Positions 33,292 through 42,364 are shown, numbered from the stretch's first letter. The stretch is DNA of 64,000 nucleotides from Maricaulis sp047308265 (GCF_047308265.1 NZ_JBKQWY010000010.1:179719-243718), one strand, 5' to 3'. Numbers and translations: made by a program. The notes: generated from the letters alone by a model not told the origin.

Positions 33292-33612
33292 ATGCGGATC
33301 AGCTTGCAGTTCATACTTTTGATTGCCGTGACTATCTCATTGGGCGGCGAGACCGTGCTGGCTGCGTCGCCTGATCACGATCATCATGTTGATAGCGTGT
33401 TGAATATTGACGACCGTGAGTCAGCTGACACGGAACATGGCAAGCACGCCCTTCACGGATGTGGTGTCTGCCACCACGTGGTGGATGGTCGGTCTTTCCC
33501 GTCCGTTGTCAGCCCGCCAAAGACGGAACATCGGTATGATCTCTCCAGCGATCGCGTTTCTTCGCGCGCGTTAGAGCCGCCATTCCAGCCCCCGATTGAC
33601 GTTTCAGCCTGA
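33292..33612 (+). CDS. Small secreted His/Cys-rich protein leading the Czc-like operon
   Basis: A 106-residue protein with a signal peptide (MRISLQFILLIAVTISLGGETVLA) and a short mature chain rich in metal ligands: SPDHDHHVD and HALHGCGVCHHVV. It is probably periplasmic. Its position directly before the RND outer-membrane gene recalls small accessory proteins such as CzcI, but the sequence does not prove homology. It may bind metal as a chaperone or sensor. It starts 51 bp after the insertion-sequence end. Confidence 0.65.
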   Translation: MRISLQFILLIAVTISLGGETVLAASPDHDHHVDSVLNIDDRESADTEHGKHALHGCGVCHHVVDGRSFPSVVSPPKTEHRYDLSSDRVSSRALEPPFQPPIDVSA

Positions 33613-33652
33613 CCTCAAGTCCAACTGAAACAACCAATCGGAAATTACACTT

Positions 33653-34972
33653 ATGAGAATAGAAAATGTGACCTGGCCGAGATGGCTGGGCAAAACCACC
33701 ATGGCTGCTTTGATGTTAGCCACGGTGAGTATGGAGACGGCTGTAGCCCAAGATGCTCAAGCCGTGAGCCAACTAACCCTGTCAGATGCGCTAAATCGCG
33801 CTTTGGACAACAACCCAATCACCAATGCCGCAGATGAGGAGATCCGCGCAGTAGAGTCGGAGGCACGGCAAGCTGGTCTCTGGGATAACCCAACTTTCGT
33901 AGCCGAAGTGGAAGATTTTGGCGGCGACCGTGAAGGGCTCGGAGACGCAGACACCACACTGTCGATCAATCAAACTGTACCGCTGGGCGGCGACCGAAGC
34001 AGAGCTCGTGATGCTGCTAATGCCTGGGCACAAGCCGCTCGCGCAGACCGAGATCTTCACCGGACGCGACTTCTCGCAGATACGGCTCAAGCCTATGTCG
34101 CTGCACATGCTGCGTCGGAGACGCTTGCAGTCCGCTTGGAGTTGCTGGAGCTAGCCAATAACTCGGCGGACGCCATCAATTCACGTGTTGAAGCAGGGCG
34201 AGCGTCGCCAATAGAGCGTAGCCGAGCCAGCGTTCTCATAGGGCGCGCCACGATCGCGGCAAATGAGGCTGCGAGCACGCAGGCGGAGCAGCACGATCGT
34301 CTCGCTGCGATCTGGTCTGGCGGAAGATTGGATGCGGATTTTGTTTCGCCTTTGGATGCGTTTGATTTGTCGCGTTTTGAAAACGCTGAACTCGATGTCT
34401 GGATTTCCGAGAACCCTGAACTCCAGAAGTTGCACGCGATCACACGAGCGCGCGCGCAGGAAATCCGACAGGAACGCGCTGCGGCTATTCCCGACCTTAC
34501 GGTTGGTGCGGGCGTACGACGTTTTGGCGGAACTGATGAGACAGCGTTCGTTGCAACGGTCGAAGTCCCGATTCCAGTGCTAAATCGCAATCAAGGTGGT
34601 GTGCGGGCGGCCGCGTCGCGAGAGAATGCTGCGAGGCTCGATGAGGAATCGACGCGTCGTGCATTGTTGGCCCGGTTTGCATCTGCAAGCGGCCGCTTTG
34701 AGCGTGCTCGGTCTACGCACGAGCAACTGTCTGAGAACATCCTTCCCGCGTCAGAAAACGCATTGTCTGCAGCGCAGGAAGCCTACCGTGAAGGCGCTCT
34801 GGACGTTCTCAATTTCCTAGATATCCAGCGGTCGTACTTCGATGTGCGTGTGGATCTGATCTCCGCGCAATCTGAATTGGCTAGCGCGCTCATCGAACTC
34901 GATGCGCTCGCTGGTGCCCCGCAACTAAATCGAATGGTCAACGCAAGCCCGGAGGAAGAGCACAATGACTAA
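33653..34972 (+). CDS. czcC: RND efflux outer-membrane factor, CzcC-like
   Basis: A 439-residue TolC-family protein. It has an N-terminal signal (LATVSMETAVAQ), then two outer-membrane-factor repeats with long helices (LTLSDALNRALDNNP; YREGALDVLNFLDIQRSYFDVRVDL). It should form the outer-membrane channel for the adaptor and pump encoded next. Its stop overlaps the adaptor start by eight bases. The symbol reflects operon position and family, not proven metal range. Confidence 0.85.
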   Translation: MRIENVTWPRWLGKTTMAALMLATVSMETAVAQDAQAVSQLTLSDALNRALDNNPITNAADEEIRAVESEARQAGLWDNPTFVAEVEDFGGDREGLGDADTTLSINQTVPLGGDRSRARDAANAWAQAARADRDLHRTRLLADTAQAYVAAHAASETLAVRLELLELANNSADAINSRVEAGRASPIERSRASVLIGRATIAANEAASTQAEQHDRLAAIWSGGRLDADFVSPLDAFDLSRFENAELDVWISENPELQKLHAITRARAQEIRQERAAAIPDLTVGAGVRRFGGTDETAFVATVEVPIPVLNRNQGGVRAAASRENAARLDEESTRRALLARFASASGRFERARSTHEQLSENILPASENALSAAQEAYREGALDVLNFLDIQRSYFDVRVDLISAQSELASALIELDALAGAPQLNRMVNASPEEEHND

Positions 34973-36254
34973 CTTAAAAACCAAACTTCTTCTGGTGACG
35001 GTCAGCTTGCTGGCGGTTTCTGCCTGTGGCCAAGACGCAGAAGAACATCAAGAAGCGCCATCCAGCTCAATCGCCGGTACTCATCCTGAGCAGGCTCAGG
35101 ATGACCATGGTGACGAAGACCATGACGGAGACGATCATGGTGAAGACGAACATGATGACGACGACCATGGCGATGAACATGGCGAAAGTGCCGAAGTTCA
35201 TCTTAGTCAGGACCAAATCGACGCACTTGGTATCGCCGTTTCTCCAGTGGCGCGTGGTGCCGTGGATGGCGTGATCGAGTTGCCGGCAGAAGTCGGCTTC
35301 GATCAAAACCATCTTGCTCATGTTTCGCCTCGTGTCTCAGGCGTCGTCCGAAGCGTAAATATTGCTGAAGGTGACCGGGTTCGTGCCGGTGATGTTCTCG
35401 CGGTTCTAAGCAGCCGGACATTGGCCGACGCGAAAGCTGGTTATCTTTCAGCGCGAGCGAGATTAGATCTCGCTCAGAGCTCTTTCCAACGTGAAGAGCG
35501 CCTGTGGGAGCGGCAGATTTCCGCCGAGCAAGACTTTCTCGATGCCCGCCGAGCACTGGAAGAAGCTCGCATCGATGTGCGAAGTGCAGGACAACAACTA
35601 GACGCTCTCGGCATTGATGTTGCCACACTGCCGCGCGTTGAGGCGTCAACGGAAGTGTCTCTGACTCGTTATGAATTGACGGCGCCGATCTCCGGCACAG
35701 TCATTGAACGCCACGCGGTGCTTGGTGAGGTCTTAGAAGAGGCCGTTCAACCCCCTGCTTTCATCATCGCGAATACCAACACTGTTTGGGTTGATGCCGC
35801 CGTGTATGGAGCGGATTTGGGGCGCCTGCGCGAGGGAGCACACGTGGCAATTGATGTTGGCGACGGTGGAGCAAGGATCGAATCCTCCATCGATTTTGTG
35901 AGTCCTCAGATCGGAGAACGAACCCGAACGGGTCGAGCTCGCATCATCATCGAGAATGCCGGTGAGAGACTGCGCCCTGGTATGTTCGTAACAGTCTACG
36001 CGACGGCAGCTGACGCCACGCCGACATTGCGTGTGCCAGTTTCAGCAATCCAGACAGTAGAAGGCGAAACAGTTGTCTTCGTTCGTACCGAAGATGGGTT
36101 CGAGGTTCGCGAGGTTCGTATTGGTCGCCGTGCCGATCAATATGCCGAAATCCTGTCCGGCGTCGAACTTGGCGAGATGATCGCAACGACCGAAACCTTC
36201 TCCCTCAAAGCCGAATTGCAAAAAGGGGAGTTTGACGATGGCCACGCGCACTAA
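34965..36254 (+). CDS. czcB: RND periplasmic adaptor, CzcB-like lipoprotein
   Basis: A 429-residue protein. It has a lipobox (LLAVSAC, lipidated Cys21), then an extreme His/Asp/Glu-rich segment (about 45-75, repeats of DDHGDEDHDG type) that should bind divalent metal. A membrane-fusion fold follows: barrel-sandwich (HVSPRVSGVVRSVNIAEGDRV), an alpha hairpin and a beta-barrel. It connects the inner-membrane pump with the outer channel. Its 3' end overlaps the pump gene by 17 bases. Confidence 0.87.
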   Translation: MTNLKTKLLLVTVSLLAVSACGQDAEEHQEAPSSSIAGTHPEQAQDDHGDEDHDGDDHGEDEHDDDDHGDEHGESAEVHLSQDQIDALGIAVSPVARGAVDGVIELPAEVGFDQNHLAHVSPRVSGVVRSVNIAEGDRVRAGDVLAVLSSRTLADAKAGYLSARARLDLAQSSFQREERLWERQISAEQDFLDARRALEEARIDVRSAGQQLDALGIDVATLPRVEASTEVSLTRYELTAPISGTVIERHAVLGEVLEEAVQPPAFIIANTNTVWVDAAVYGADLGRLREGAHVAIDVGDGGARIESSIDFVSPQIGERTRTGRARIIIENAGERLRPGMFVTVYATAADATPTLRVPVSAIQTVEGETVVFVRTEDGFEVREVRIGRRADQYAEILSGVELGEMIATTETFSLKAELQKGEFDDGHAH

Positions 36255-39200
36255 TTCCCCGAAACAAGAGTCAGGTCTATCCCAGCTCTTGCATCGCATC
36301 GCGGGCGGTCGGCTTTTCGCGGCCCTTGCGTTTGCATTCGTGATCATTGGCGGTGCGGTGACGTTCCGCTCAATGCCGGTTGATGCCTTCCCGGACGTCA
36401 CGCCGACTTTGGTTCAAGTATTTACCGAGACCGAGGGGCTCGCCCCGGAAGAGGTCGAGAGGTACGTGACCTTCCCGGTAGAAACGTCAATGAACGGTCT
36501 TCCTAGGCTTCAGGAAGTTCGATCGACTTCCAACTTCGGACTGTCGGTCGTGAACATCTATTTCGAAGATGGTGTCGATATCTATTGGGCACGCCAGCTC
36601 GTAGGTGAGCGACTACAACAAGCCCGTGACGAGATCCCCGACGGCTTTGGTGACCCAGGTATGGGGCCCATTACCACCGGCCTGGGTCAGATCCTGTTCT
36701 ACTTCCTAGAAACCTCTGATGAGGCTGTTGACGGGGTGGCCTTGCGCACGCTCCAGGATTGGCAGGTTAAGTTCGACCTCCAAACCGTTCGCGGCGTCAC
36801 GGAAGTCCTCTCCCTGGGCGGGTTCGAGCAGCAGTATCAGATCGATATTCGACCCGATGCCTTGTTGCGCTATGGCTTGGCGATTGAGGATGTTGTTGCG
36901 GCCGTAGAGGCCAATAACGCGAACGCAGGCGCCCAGTTTCTCATCGAGAACAGTGAGCAATACACCGTTCGTGCGGTTGGCTTGGCCCAAGGCATTGGTG
37001 ACCTCTCCGATATCATCGTGAAAGTTGAGGATGGTGTACCTGTCCGGGTTCGCGATGTCGCCAACATCGAGATCGGAGGTGCGCCGCGTCAGGGTCTTGC
37101 GACCATGGATGGCCAGGGCGAAGTCGTGGCGGGCCTCGTGCTCAAGCTGTTGGGAGCGAACACCAATGAGGTGATCGAGCGCGTCCATGACCGGTTAGAG
37201 CGTATCAACGCCGCACTGCCGCCGGGCGTAACGGCTGTTCCCTACTACGATCAGTCAGAGTTGGTAGGTGCCGCCGTGCGCACCATGACGACGGCGCTTT
37301 GGCAGGGCGCATTGCTCGTCGCGATTATCCTCTTTCTATTCCTGAGAGGATGGCGACCAAGCCTTATCGTTGTGGCTTCTATTCCCTTCTCGGTCGGTTT
37401 CGCGATCGTTGCCATGCAAGTCTTCGGCGTCTCCGCGAACCTGATGTCGCTGGGTGGTATTGCTATCGCCATCGGCATGATGGTCGACGGTGCAGTGGTG
37501 ATCGTTGAGAACGCCAATCGAGCCCTGCTGGCGGCCAAGAAAGGCGAGGCTAAACAAGCGCTGATCGCTGCTGCTTGTGCTGAGGTGCTCCAACCACTGA
37601 TCTTCGCAATCTTGATTGTGGTGATCGTGTTTATACCGATCCTGACGCTTGAGGGTGTTGAAGGTAAGACGTTCCGACCGCTCGCCTTCTCGGTCGTCTT
37701 CGCCATGGCGGGGTCACTGGTGTTTGCAGTTTTGCTTGCACCGGCAGCGTCCATGCTGGGGTTGAAACTCGGCTCAGCAACCAAGCAATCAGAGCAACCA
37801 AACTTCTATGAGCGCCGCTTTGCGCCGTTGGTCGAGTTTTTCGTTTCGAAGCGCCGTGCGGCGTTGGGGCTTGCAGCAGCCATGCTCATCATTGGCGCGC
37901 TGATCTTTCCACGCTTGGGCTCAGAGTTCACACCGCGCATGAACGAGGGAGATCTTCTTGTCCGGTTGACGATGGCGCCGTCTATTTCTTTGCCGGAGGC
38001 GAGGGCAACGGTTACACGTTTCGAGCAACAACTACGCGAGAGCTTTCCTGAAGTTGAGCGTGTCGTGACGCGTGTTGGTCGCGGCGAGGTTGGCGCTCAT
38101 GCTGACCCCGTGAACAGTGCTGAAGCATTCGTCGCGCTAGCCCCACGAAGTGAATGGGAGACAGCTCGATCGCAAGAAGCGCTGCTGGCAATGATGAGCG
38201 AGAGCTTTGAAAGCTTCCCGGGCGCCCGGTTCAATTTCACTCAGCCGATCGCTGCAGCGACCGATGAACTTCTGACCGGGACCAAGGCAGACCTTGCGAT
38301 CAAACTGTTCGGAGAGGACATGTCTGTTCTCGAGCAGTATGCGGGGCAGATCGCCAACGTCATTCGCGACATCCCCGGATCCGCAGATGTTCAAACCGAC
38401 CAGGTGACTGGTGCGCCTCAGCTTCGCATCACAGTCAATCGCGAGGCGATCAGCCGGTTCGGCCTCAATGTTGAGGATGTGCTGTCGGTCGTACGCACCG
38501 CAATCGGTGGTTCCGAGGCAGGCCAGGTCTTTGAAGGCGTGCGCCGGTTCGACATCATTGTTCGCTACCGCGAGCAAGACCGTATGAATGCGGAGCGTAT
38601 CAGCCGGATCATCCTAAATGGCCCTGGTGACGAACTTATTCCGCTGGGACAGGTCGCTCAGGTAGAGCGGATCGAGGGCCCCAGACAGGTTACCCGTGAA
38701 AACGGCCAGCGCTACATCACGATCCAAACCAATGTCCGCGAGCGTGACATCGGTTCCTTCGTGCAAGCGGGGCAAGCCGCGGTCGCTGAGAACGTGGCAT
38801 TGCCACCGGGCTACTTCGTTGAGTGGGGCGGCCAGTTCGAGCTTCAACAACAAGCAAATGCTCGGTTTGCTGTTGTGATCCCGGTCACGTTGGGCGTGGT
38901 GTTCTTGTTGCTGCTGTTCAGCTTCGGCAGGCTCAAAAGTGCGCTCTTGATCATCGCCAACATACCATTGGCCCTGGTCGGCGGTATCGCCGCGCTATGG
39001 CTGACCGGGCAGAACCTATCGGTTCCCGCCTCAGTCGGGTTTATCGCGCTGTTTGGTATAGCGCTGGGGAATGGGATGGTTCTCGTGTCATTCCTTGATC
39101 GCTTCGCCAAGGAGCGCACCGACATAGATGCCTTCAGTGTTGAGGCAGCGGTGCGTCGTGCTCAGCCGGTATTAATGACCGCAACCACGACCGGGCTTGG

Positions 39201-39378
39201 CCTGATGCCGCTTCTGTTCGCGACGGGCATCGGCTCTGAGGTTCAAAGACCTCTCGCCGCCGTTGTTATCGGAGGCCTCGTGACGTCGACCATTTTGACG
39301 CTGCTAGTTTTACCAGCGGTCTACAAATGGTTCGCGCCACATCCACCCGTACGCGTTTCTGATCGCCGACCTAGCTGA
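36238..39378 (+). CDS. czcA: Heavy-metal RND efflux pump, CzcA-like
   Basis: A 1,046-residue inner-membrane proton-driven pump with 12 predicted TM helices and two large periplasmic loops (SMPVDAFPDVTPTLVQV near the start, NMSF-type repeats, TM4 GGIAIAIGMMVDGAVVIVEN). TM4 has the DGAVVxVEN half of the Zn/Co/Cd motif but Ala in place of the usual DFG Asp, so the ion is uncertain. The ATG at 36238 has AGGGGAG 7 bp upstream; a TTG at 36232 is less likely. It overlaps the adaptor gene. A long hairpin follows. Confidence 0.9.
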   Translation: MATRTNSPKQESGLSQLLHRIAGGRLFAALAFAFVIIGGAVTFRSMPVDAFPDVTPTLVQVFTETEGLAPEEVERYVTFPVETSMNGLPRLQEVRSTSNFGLSVVNIYFEDGVDIYWARQLVGERLQQARDEIPDGFGDPGMGPITTGLGQILFYFLETSDEAVDGVALRTLQDWQVKFDLQTVRGVTEVLSLGGFEQQYQIDIRPDALLRYGLAIEDVVAAVEANNANAGAQFLIENSEQYTVRAVGLAQGIGDLSDIIVKVEDGVPVRVRDVANIEIGGAPRQGLATMDGQGEVVAGLVLKLLGANTNEVIERVHDRLERINAALPPGVTAVPYYDQSELVGAAVRTMTTALWQGALLVAIILFLFLRGWRPSLIVVASIPFSVGFAIVAMQVFGVSANLMSLGGIAIAIGMMVDGAVVIVENANRALLAAKKGEAKQALIAAACAEVLQPLIFAILIVVIVFIPILTLEGVEGKTFRPLAFSVVFAMAGSLVFAVLLAPAASMLGLKLGSATKQSEQPNFYERRFAPLVEFFVSKRRAALGLAAAMLIIGALIFPRLGSEFTPRMNEGDLLVRLTMAPSISLPEARATVTRFEQQLRESFPEVERVVTRVGRGEVGAHADPVNSAEAFVALAPRSEWETARSQEALLAMMSESFESFPGARFNFTQPIAAATDELLTGTKADLAIKLFGEDMSVLEQYAGQIANVIRDIPGSADVQTDQVTGAPQLRITVNREAISRFGLNVEDVLSVVRTAIGGSEAGQVFEGVRRFDIIVRYREQDRMNAERISRIILNGPGDELIPLGQVAQVERIEGPRQVTRENGQRYITIQTNVRERDIGSFVQAGQAAVAENVALPPGYFVEWGGQFELQQQANARFAVVIPVTLGVVFLLLLFSFGRLKSALLIIANIPLALVGGIAALWLTGQNLSVPASVGFIALFGIALGNGMVLVSFLDRFAKERTDIDAFSVEAAVRRAQPVLMTATTTGLGLMPLLFATGIGSEVQRPLAAVVIGGLVTSTILTLLVLPAVYKWFAPHPPVRVSDRRPS

Positions 39379-39436
39379 CCGAAGGAGGGTCTGGTAGAGC
39401 GGTAATTGATGCTCGCAACCACCAGATCCTCCGGTC
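39377..39436 (+). terminator. Long hairpin after czcA
   Basis: GACCG-GGAGG-TCTGGT (39377-39395, with small bulges) pairs with ACCAGATCCTCCGGTC (39421-39436). It overlaps the czcA stop codon. An inner GAGC/GCTC pair closes the loop. There is no T-run, so it may be a terminator, attenuator or RNA-stabilising element before lspA. Confidence 0.5.
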
Positions 39437-39513
39437 ACCCGGATATGCCAGTTGATTCTGCACAGGCGTCACGGATGAATAGGTTACTCACTCAATTTGA
39501 GGGAACATAAAAG

Positions 39514-40041
39514 ATGCGAGTATTTCGACCCGCCAGTATTCGACGCAGGTTGTTCGGTCTTCGAAGGATACGCTCAAGTTATTTTGTCATTTTGGCGGTC
39601 TTGGTGGCGTTCGATTTGATCGCAAAATCCCAAATCGATCGTTTGCTCGTTCATATCGGCACATCAATGCCGCTGATACCCGGGTTCAATCTGACGCTGG
39701 GACACAATAGAGGCATCAGTTTTGGGGTGTTGGATAGCGATCACTGGTTCGCGCCCTATCTTCTTTCAGCTGTGGCCGTTGTGCTCATCGTTGCCGTCTT
39801 GAATTGGACTGCGCAGCAGCGATCAAAACTTTCAGATATCGCTGGTACTTTGTTCGCGTCAGGTGGGTTGGCCAACGCCATCGATCGGCTCGGTGACGGA
39901 GCTGTTACAGATTATCTTGATTTTGGATGGCAAGCTGTGCGTTGGCCCACCTTCAACATGGCTGACGTCTTCATATTCTTCGGAGTCGTTCTATTGCTTC
40001 TGGGATGGCGAGAAACTCGAACTCTCACTAGTGACACTTAG
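39514..40041 (+). CDS. lspA: Lipoprotein signal peptidase (extra copy in metal cluster)
   Basis: A 175-residue membrane aspartyl protease with four TM helices and both catalytic motifs: NAIDRLGDGAV (Asp124) and FNMADVFIFFG (Asp151). It cleaves signal peptides of diacylated prolipoproteins. LspA genes often travel with Czc/Cad metal clusters, and the CzcB-like adaptor here is a lipoprotein, so it may serve it. It converges with the MerR gene, overlapping by 14 bases. Confidence 0.93.
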   Translation: MRVFRPASIRRRLFGLRRIRSSYFVILAVLVAFDLIAKSQIDRLLVHIGTSMPLIPGFNLTLGHNRGISFGVLDSDHWFAPYLLSAVAVVLIVAVLNWTAQQRSKLSDIAGTLFASGGLANAIDRLGDGAVTDYLDFGWQAVRWPTFNMADVFIFFGVVLLLLGWRETRTLTSDT

Positions 40042-40495
40042 TGGCCGAACACTTGTTGTTTGGCTGCTTGGGCTGATGATCTGACAAGCATTTCGAGTGA
40101 TCGAACAAGCTGGTGACGATCTCACAACTACCGACTTTGCCGCCTGCACATCCATCGATCATACGTTTAAGCTCACGCTCCAAAACGCGCAGTTGTTCGA
40201 TACGCTTTTGCGTCTCCACCAGGTGATGGCGGGCCACTTCGTCAGCGCGAGTACAATCGGTGCCGGGGTTTTCCTGCAGCTCGATCAGGTCACGTATCGC
40301 CTCGACCGTAAAGCCAAGGTCGCGGGCATGCCGGATAAATCCAAGAAGATCGACTGACGCTTGATCGTAAACCCGACGGCCGCTTTCTACCCGCCTCGGT
40401 TCCGGCATCAAACCAACGCTCTCGTAGTAGCGGATCGTCGTCACTTTGACGCCGGAGGTTTTTGCCGCTTTGCCGATACTGAATTCTTTTGTCAT
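40028..40495 (-). CDS. MerR-family metal-responsive regulator (CadR/ZntR-like)
   Basis: A 155-residue regulator: winged HTH (IGKAAKTSGVKVTTIRYYESVGLMPEPRR), dimer helix, and Cys81, Cys116, Cys124 and Cys136 arranged like the metal site of the Zn/Cd/Pb branch. A Cys/His tail (KCSATKCH) follows. It should untwist the divergent 19-bp-spacer promoter of the CDF gene when metal binds. The ATG at 40495 gives the family N-terminus; upstream in-frame starts run through the operator and are rejected. The gene overlaps the lspA end. Confidence 0.88.
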   Translation of the reverse strand: MTKEFSIGKAAKTSGVKVTTIRYYESVGLMPEPRRVESGRRVYDQASVDLLGFIRHARDLGFTVEAIRDLIELQENPGTDCTRADEVARHHLVETQKRIEQLRVLERELKRMIDGCAGGKVGSCEIVTSLFDHSKCLSDHQPKQPNNKCSATKCH

Positions 40496-40502
40496 TTTCT
40501 TC

Positions 40503-40533
40503 TTGCTTCTACAGTCACTGTAGAAATTAGACT
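40503..40533 (+). promoter_or_regulatory. MerR-type promoter/operator of the CDF gene
   Basis: -35 TTGCTT (40503-40508) and -10 TAGACT (40528-40533) have a 19-bp spacer, the hallmark of MerR-regulated promoters. Between and over them lies a perfect 8-3-8 palindrome TTCTACAG-TCA-CTGTAGAA (40507-40525). It lies between the divergent MerR and CDF genes. Confidence 0.85.
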
Positions 40534-40559
40534 CCATGTCAAAGTTAGGAGTCAAGAGA

Positions 40560-41198
40560 ATGAGTTGTTGCTCAAACGACCAAAAATTCGACGGAACATC
40601 AGTTGCGTATCGTCGCGCCCTATGGGCCGTCATTCTCATCAATCTGGTGATGTTCGCCGTCGAGATCACAGCCGGGTTCGCTTCCGGCTCACAGGCCCTT
40701 AAAGCCGACGCCCTCGACTTCGCCGGTGACACCATGACCTACACCATCAGCCTGCTGGTGATTGGTTCGAGCCTGGCGTTACGTGCTCGGGCCGCGCTCT
40801 TTAAAGGCGGCCTGCTAATCGTGATCGCGGTCTCAGTGCTCGGTATGACGCTGATGCGCGCCCTGTCCGGCGAACCGCCCGTCGCGGAAACCATGGGCAT
40901 CGTTGGCTTCGCAGCGCTCCTTGCTAACGCAGCCAGCGTCCTCATCCTCCTCAAATGGAGAGACGGCGATGCCAATGTTCGCTCGGTTTGGCTCTGCTCC
41001 CGCAATGACGCTATCGGCAATGTCGGCGTGATGATCGCCGGTGGGCTCGTCGCCATTACGGGGTCCGCATGGCCCGATCTAATTCTGGCCTTCGCATTGG
41101 CCGCGCTGTTCACACGGTCAGCTTGGTTTATCTGCACCCAGGCTCTCGATGAGCTGCGTCGCCACAACCACGCTATCGCTGAAGCTGGGGACGCCTAG
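40560..41198 (+). CDS. Small cation diffusion facilitator (CDF-like) transporter
   Basis: A 212-residue inner-membrane protein with about six TM helices and no C-terminal cytoplasmic domain. TM2 reads LKADALDFAGDTM, where an Asp replaces the His of the usual HxxxD site. TM5 reads CSRNDAIGNVGV, giving CxxxD. These changes suggest an altered metal preference. The ATG at 40560 has AGGAG 8 bp upstream and lies after the MerR-type promoter; the ATG at 40536 is too close to the -10 box. The stop is followed directly by the methyltransferase gene. Confidence 0.82.
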   Translation: MSCCSNDQKFDGTSVAYRRALWAVILINLVMFAVEITAGFASGSQALKADALDFAGDTMTYTISLLVIGSSLALRARAALFKGGLLIVIAVSVLGMTLMRALSGEPPVAETMGIVGFAALLANAASVLILLKWRDGDANVRSVWLCSRNDAIGNVGVMIAGGLVAITGSAWPDLILAFALAALFTRSAWFICTQALDELRRHNHAIAEAGDA

Positions 41199-41753
41199 AT
41201 GTCATCGCTGCTTTCTATCGTCGTGGGGTATGTCCTCATCAACGCCGTGCTCGCCGTACCATTCACGCTGCAAGCCCGCGCAGATTTTCAACGCCAAGGA
41301 AAATGGTCCCGGCCAACAGCGGCCTTTTCGGGCCTCATCATGCATGGTCATTTCCTCGCAACGATCGCGCTTGCATGGCTCGACCGAGCTAGCTTGTTCC
41401 AACCGAACCTGATCTCGCTTGCATTGGGTGGTGCACTCTTTCTGGGCGGCGCGTTCGTCATCTTTCTCGGACGCTACGCCTATGGCTCGCAGGAGCGCGT
41501 TTATGGGCTGCTCGAAGATGAGCTGATCCAACACGGGATCTATCGACGCACCCGCAATCCTCAGTACGTGGGTTATGGTGCCATGTTCGTCGGCAGCGCG
41601 GTGGCGGCCGGGTCAACATTCGCGGTTCTGTCGGCCGTCTCGTTCTTGGTGATCATCCACGTGTTCATCACCTGGGTCGAAGAACCGCACATGAAACGAA
41701 CCTTCGGAGAGACGTTCGAGCGATATGCCGACGCTGTGCAGAGATACTGGTAG
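41199..41753 (+). CDS. ICMT-like membrane methyltransferase
   Basis: A 184-residue membrane protein with 4-5 TM helices. The C-terminal signature GIYRRTRNPQYVGYGAMF ... EEPHMKRTFGETFERYADAVQRYW belongs to the isoprenylcysteine O-methyltransferase/PEMT family. The bacterial substrates are mostly unknown. Such genes recur next to czc and cation-efflux genes. Its ATG follows the CDF stop codon with no gap, so it is under the same MerR-type promoter. Confidence 0.8.
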   Translation: MSSLLSIVVGYVLINAVLAVPFTLQARADFQRQGKWSRPTAAFSGLIMHGHFLATIALAWLDRASLFQPNLISLALGGALFLGGAFVIFLGRYAYGSQERVYGLLEDELIQHGIYRRTRNPQYVGYGAMFVGSAVAAGSTFAVLSAVSFLVIIHVFITWVEEPHMKRTFGETFERYADAVQRYW

Positions 41754-41950
41754 TAGTATCCAGAAAGCCCAAGTAGTAGTTCGTTCGATGTAGTATCTGA
41801 AGACGCTTGAAATCGATGTGCCAGCAGGTCTTGCTCGATGAAGTAAACTTGGCTTGTGCCAAGAGGCTTGAGGTGATTTCGGTAGAGGGAAATTCAGATT
41901 TGCAGCGTATAGTGCACCGAAGGATAAGAATTTCCGGGAGACTCTCGCAG

Positions 41951-42364
41951 ATGCTGCTGCATCGGTTCGGCATAATTCTCGCTCTGCTCGGCGCGCTGGC
42001 GCTCGGGTTGGCGGGCTATGCTCCGGCGCAGGCTGCCGACCTTCCAGCTTCCGCCCATTTGGACATGAACGAGGCAGAGATGGCCAGCCATCACGCGGAG
42101 GTGATGGAGTGGCACGATTGTTGTCCGGAAGGCTCAATGGATCATGGCGTTTCCGACCCGGCGACCAAAATCGTCGAGATGGATTGTGATGATATGACCG
42201 GTTGCGCCGATGGGCCGTGCGGACTGGCTACCGCGGCTGTCCCTCTTCTACTCGACGGGGCAGTTGTCCCGATCAGTCATTCCGCTGCGATGCGTCACGG
42301 CTGGGTTGCTGATCAGCCGGTCGAGATCGCCCCCTCCGGCCTGGAACACCCTCCACGCGCTTGA
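41951..42364 (+). CDS. Small secreted Cys/His/Met-rich protein leading the Cus cluster
   Basis: A 137-residue protein with a signal peptide (LHRFGIILALLGALALGLAGYAPAQA). The mature part is rich in metal ligands (MNEAEMASHHAEVMEWHDCCPEGSMDHG, EMDCDDMTGCADGPCG). It is likely periplasmic and possibly copper-binding (inference). GGGAG lies about 11 bp before the ATG at 41951; a longer version from 41807 has no support. It is the first gene before the CusC-like gene. The 197-bp region upstream holds a CTTGGC-N4-GCCAAG dyad but no clear promoter. Confidence 0.6.
   Translation: MLLHRFGIILALLGALALGLAGYAPAQAADLPASAHLDMNEAEMASHHAEVMEWHDCCPEGSMDHGVSDPATKIVEMDCDDMTGCADGPCGLATAAVPLLLDGAVVPISHSAAMRHGWVADQPVEIAPSGLEHPPRA

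Noticed and set aside
41846..41865. CTTGGC-N4-GCCAAG dyad upstream of the Cus cluster as a CueR box
   Set aside because: It does not match the CueR operator, and no -35/-10 pair with a 19-bp spacer surrounds it.
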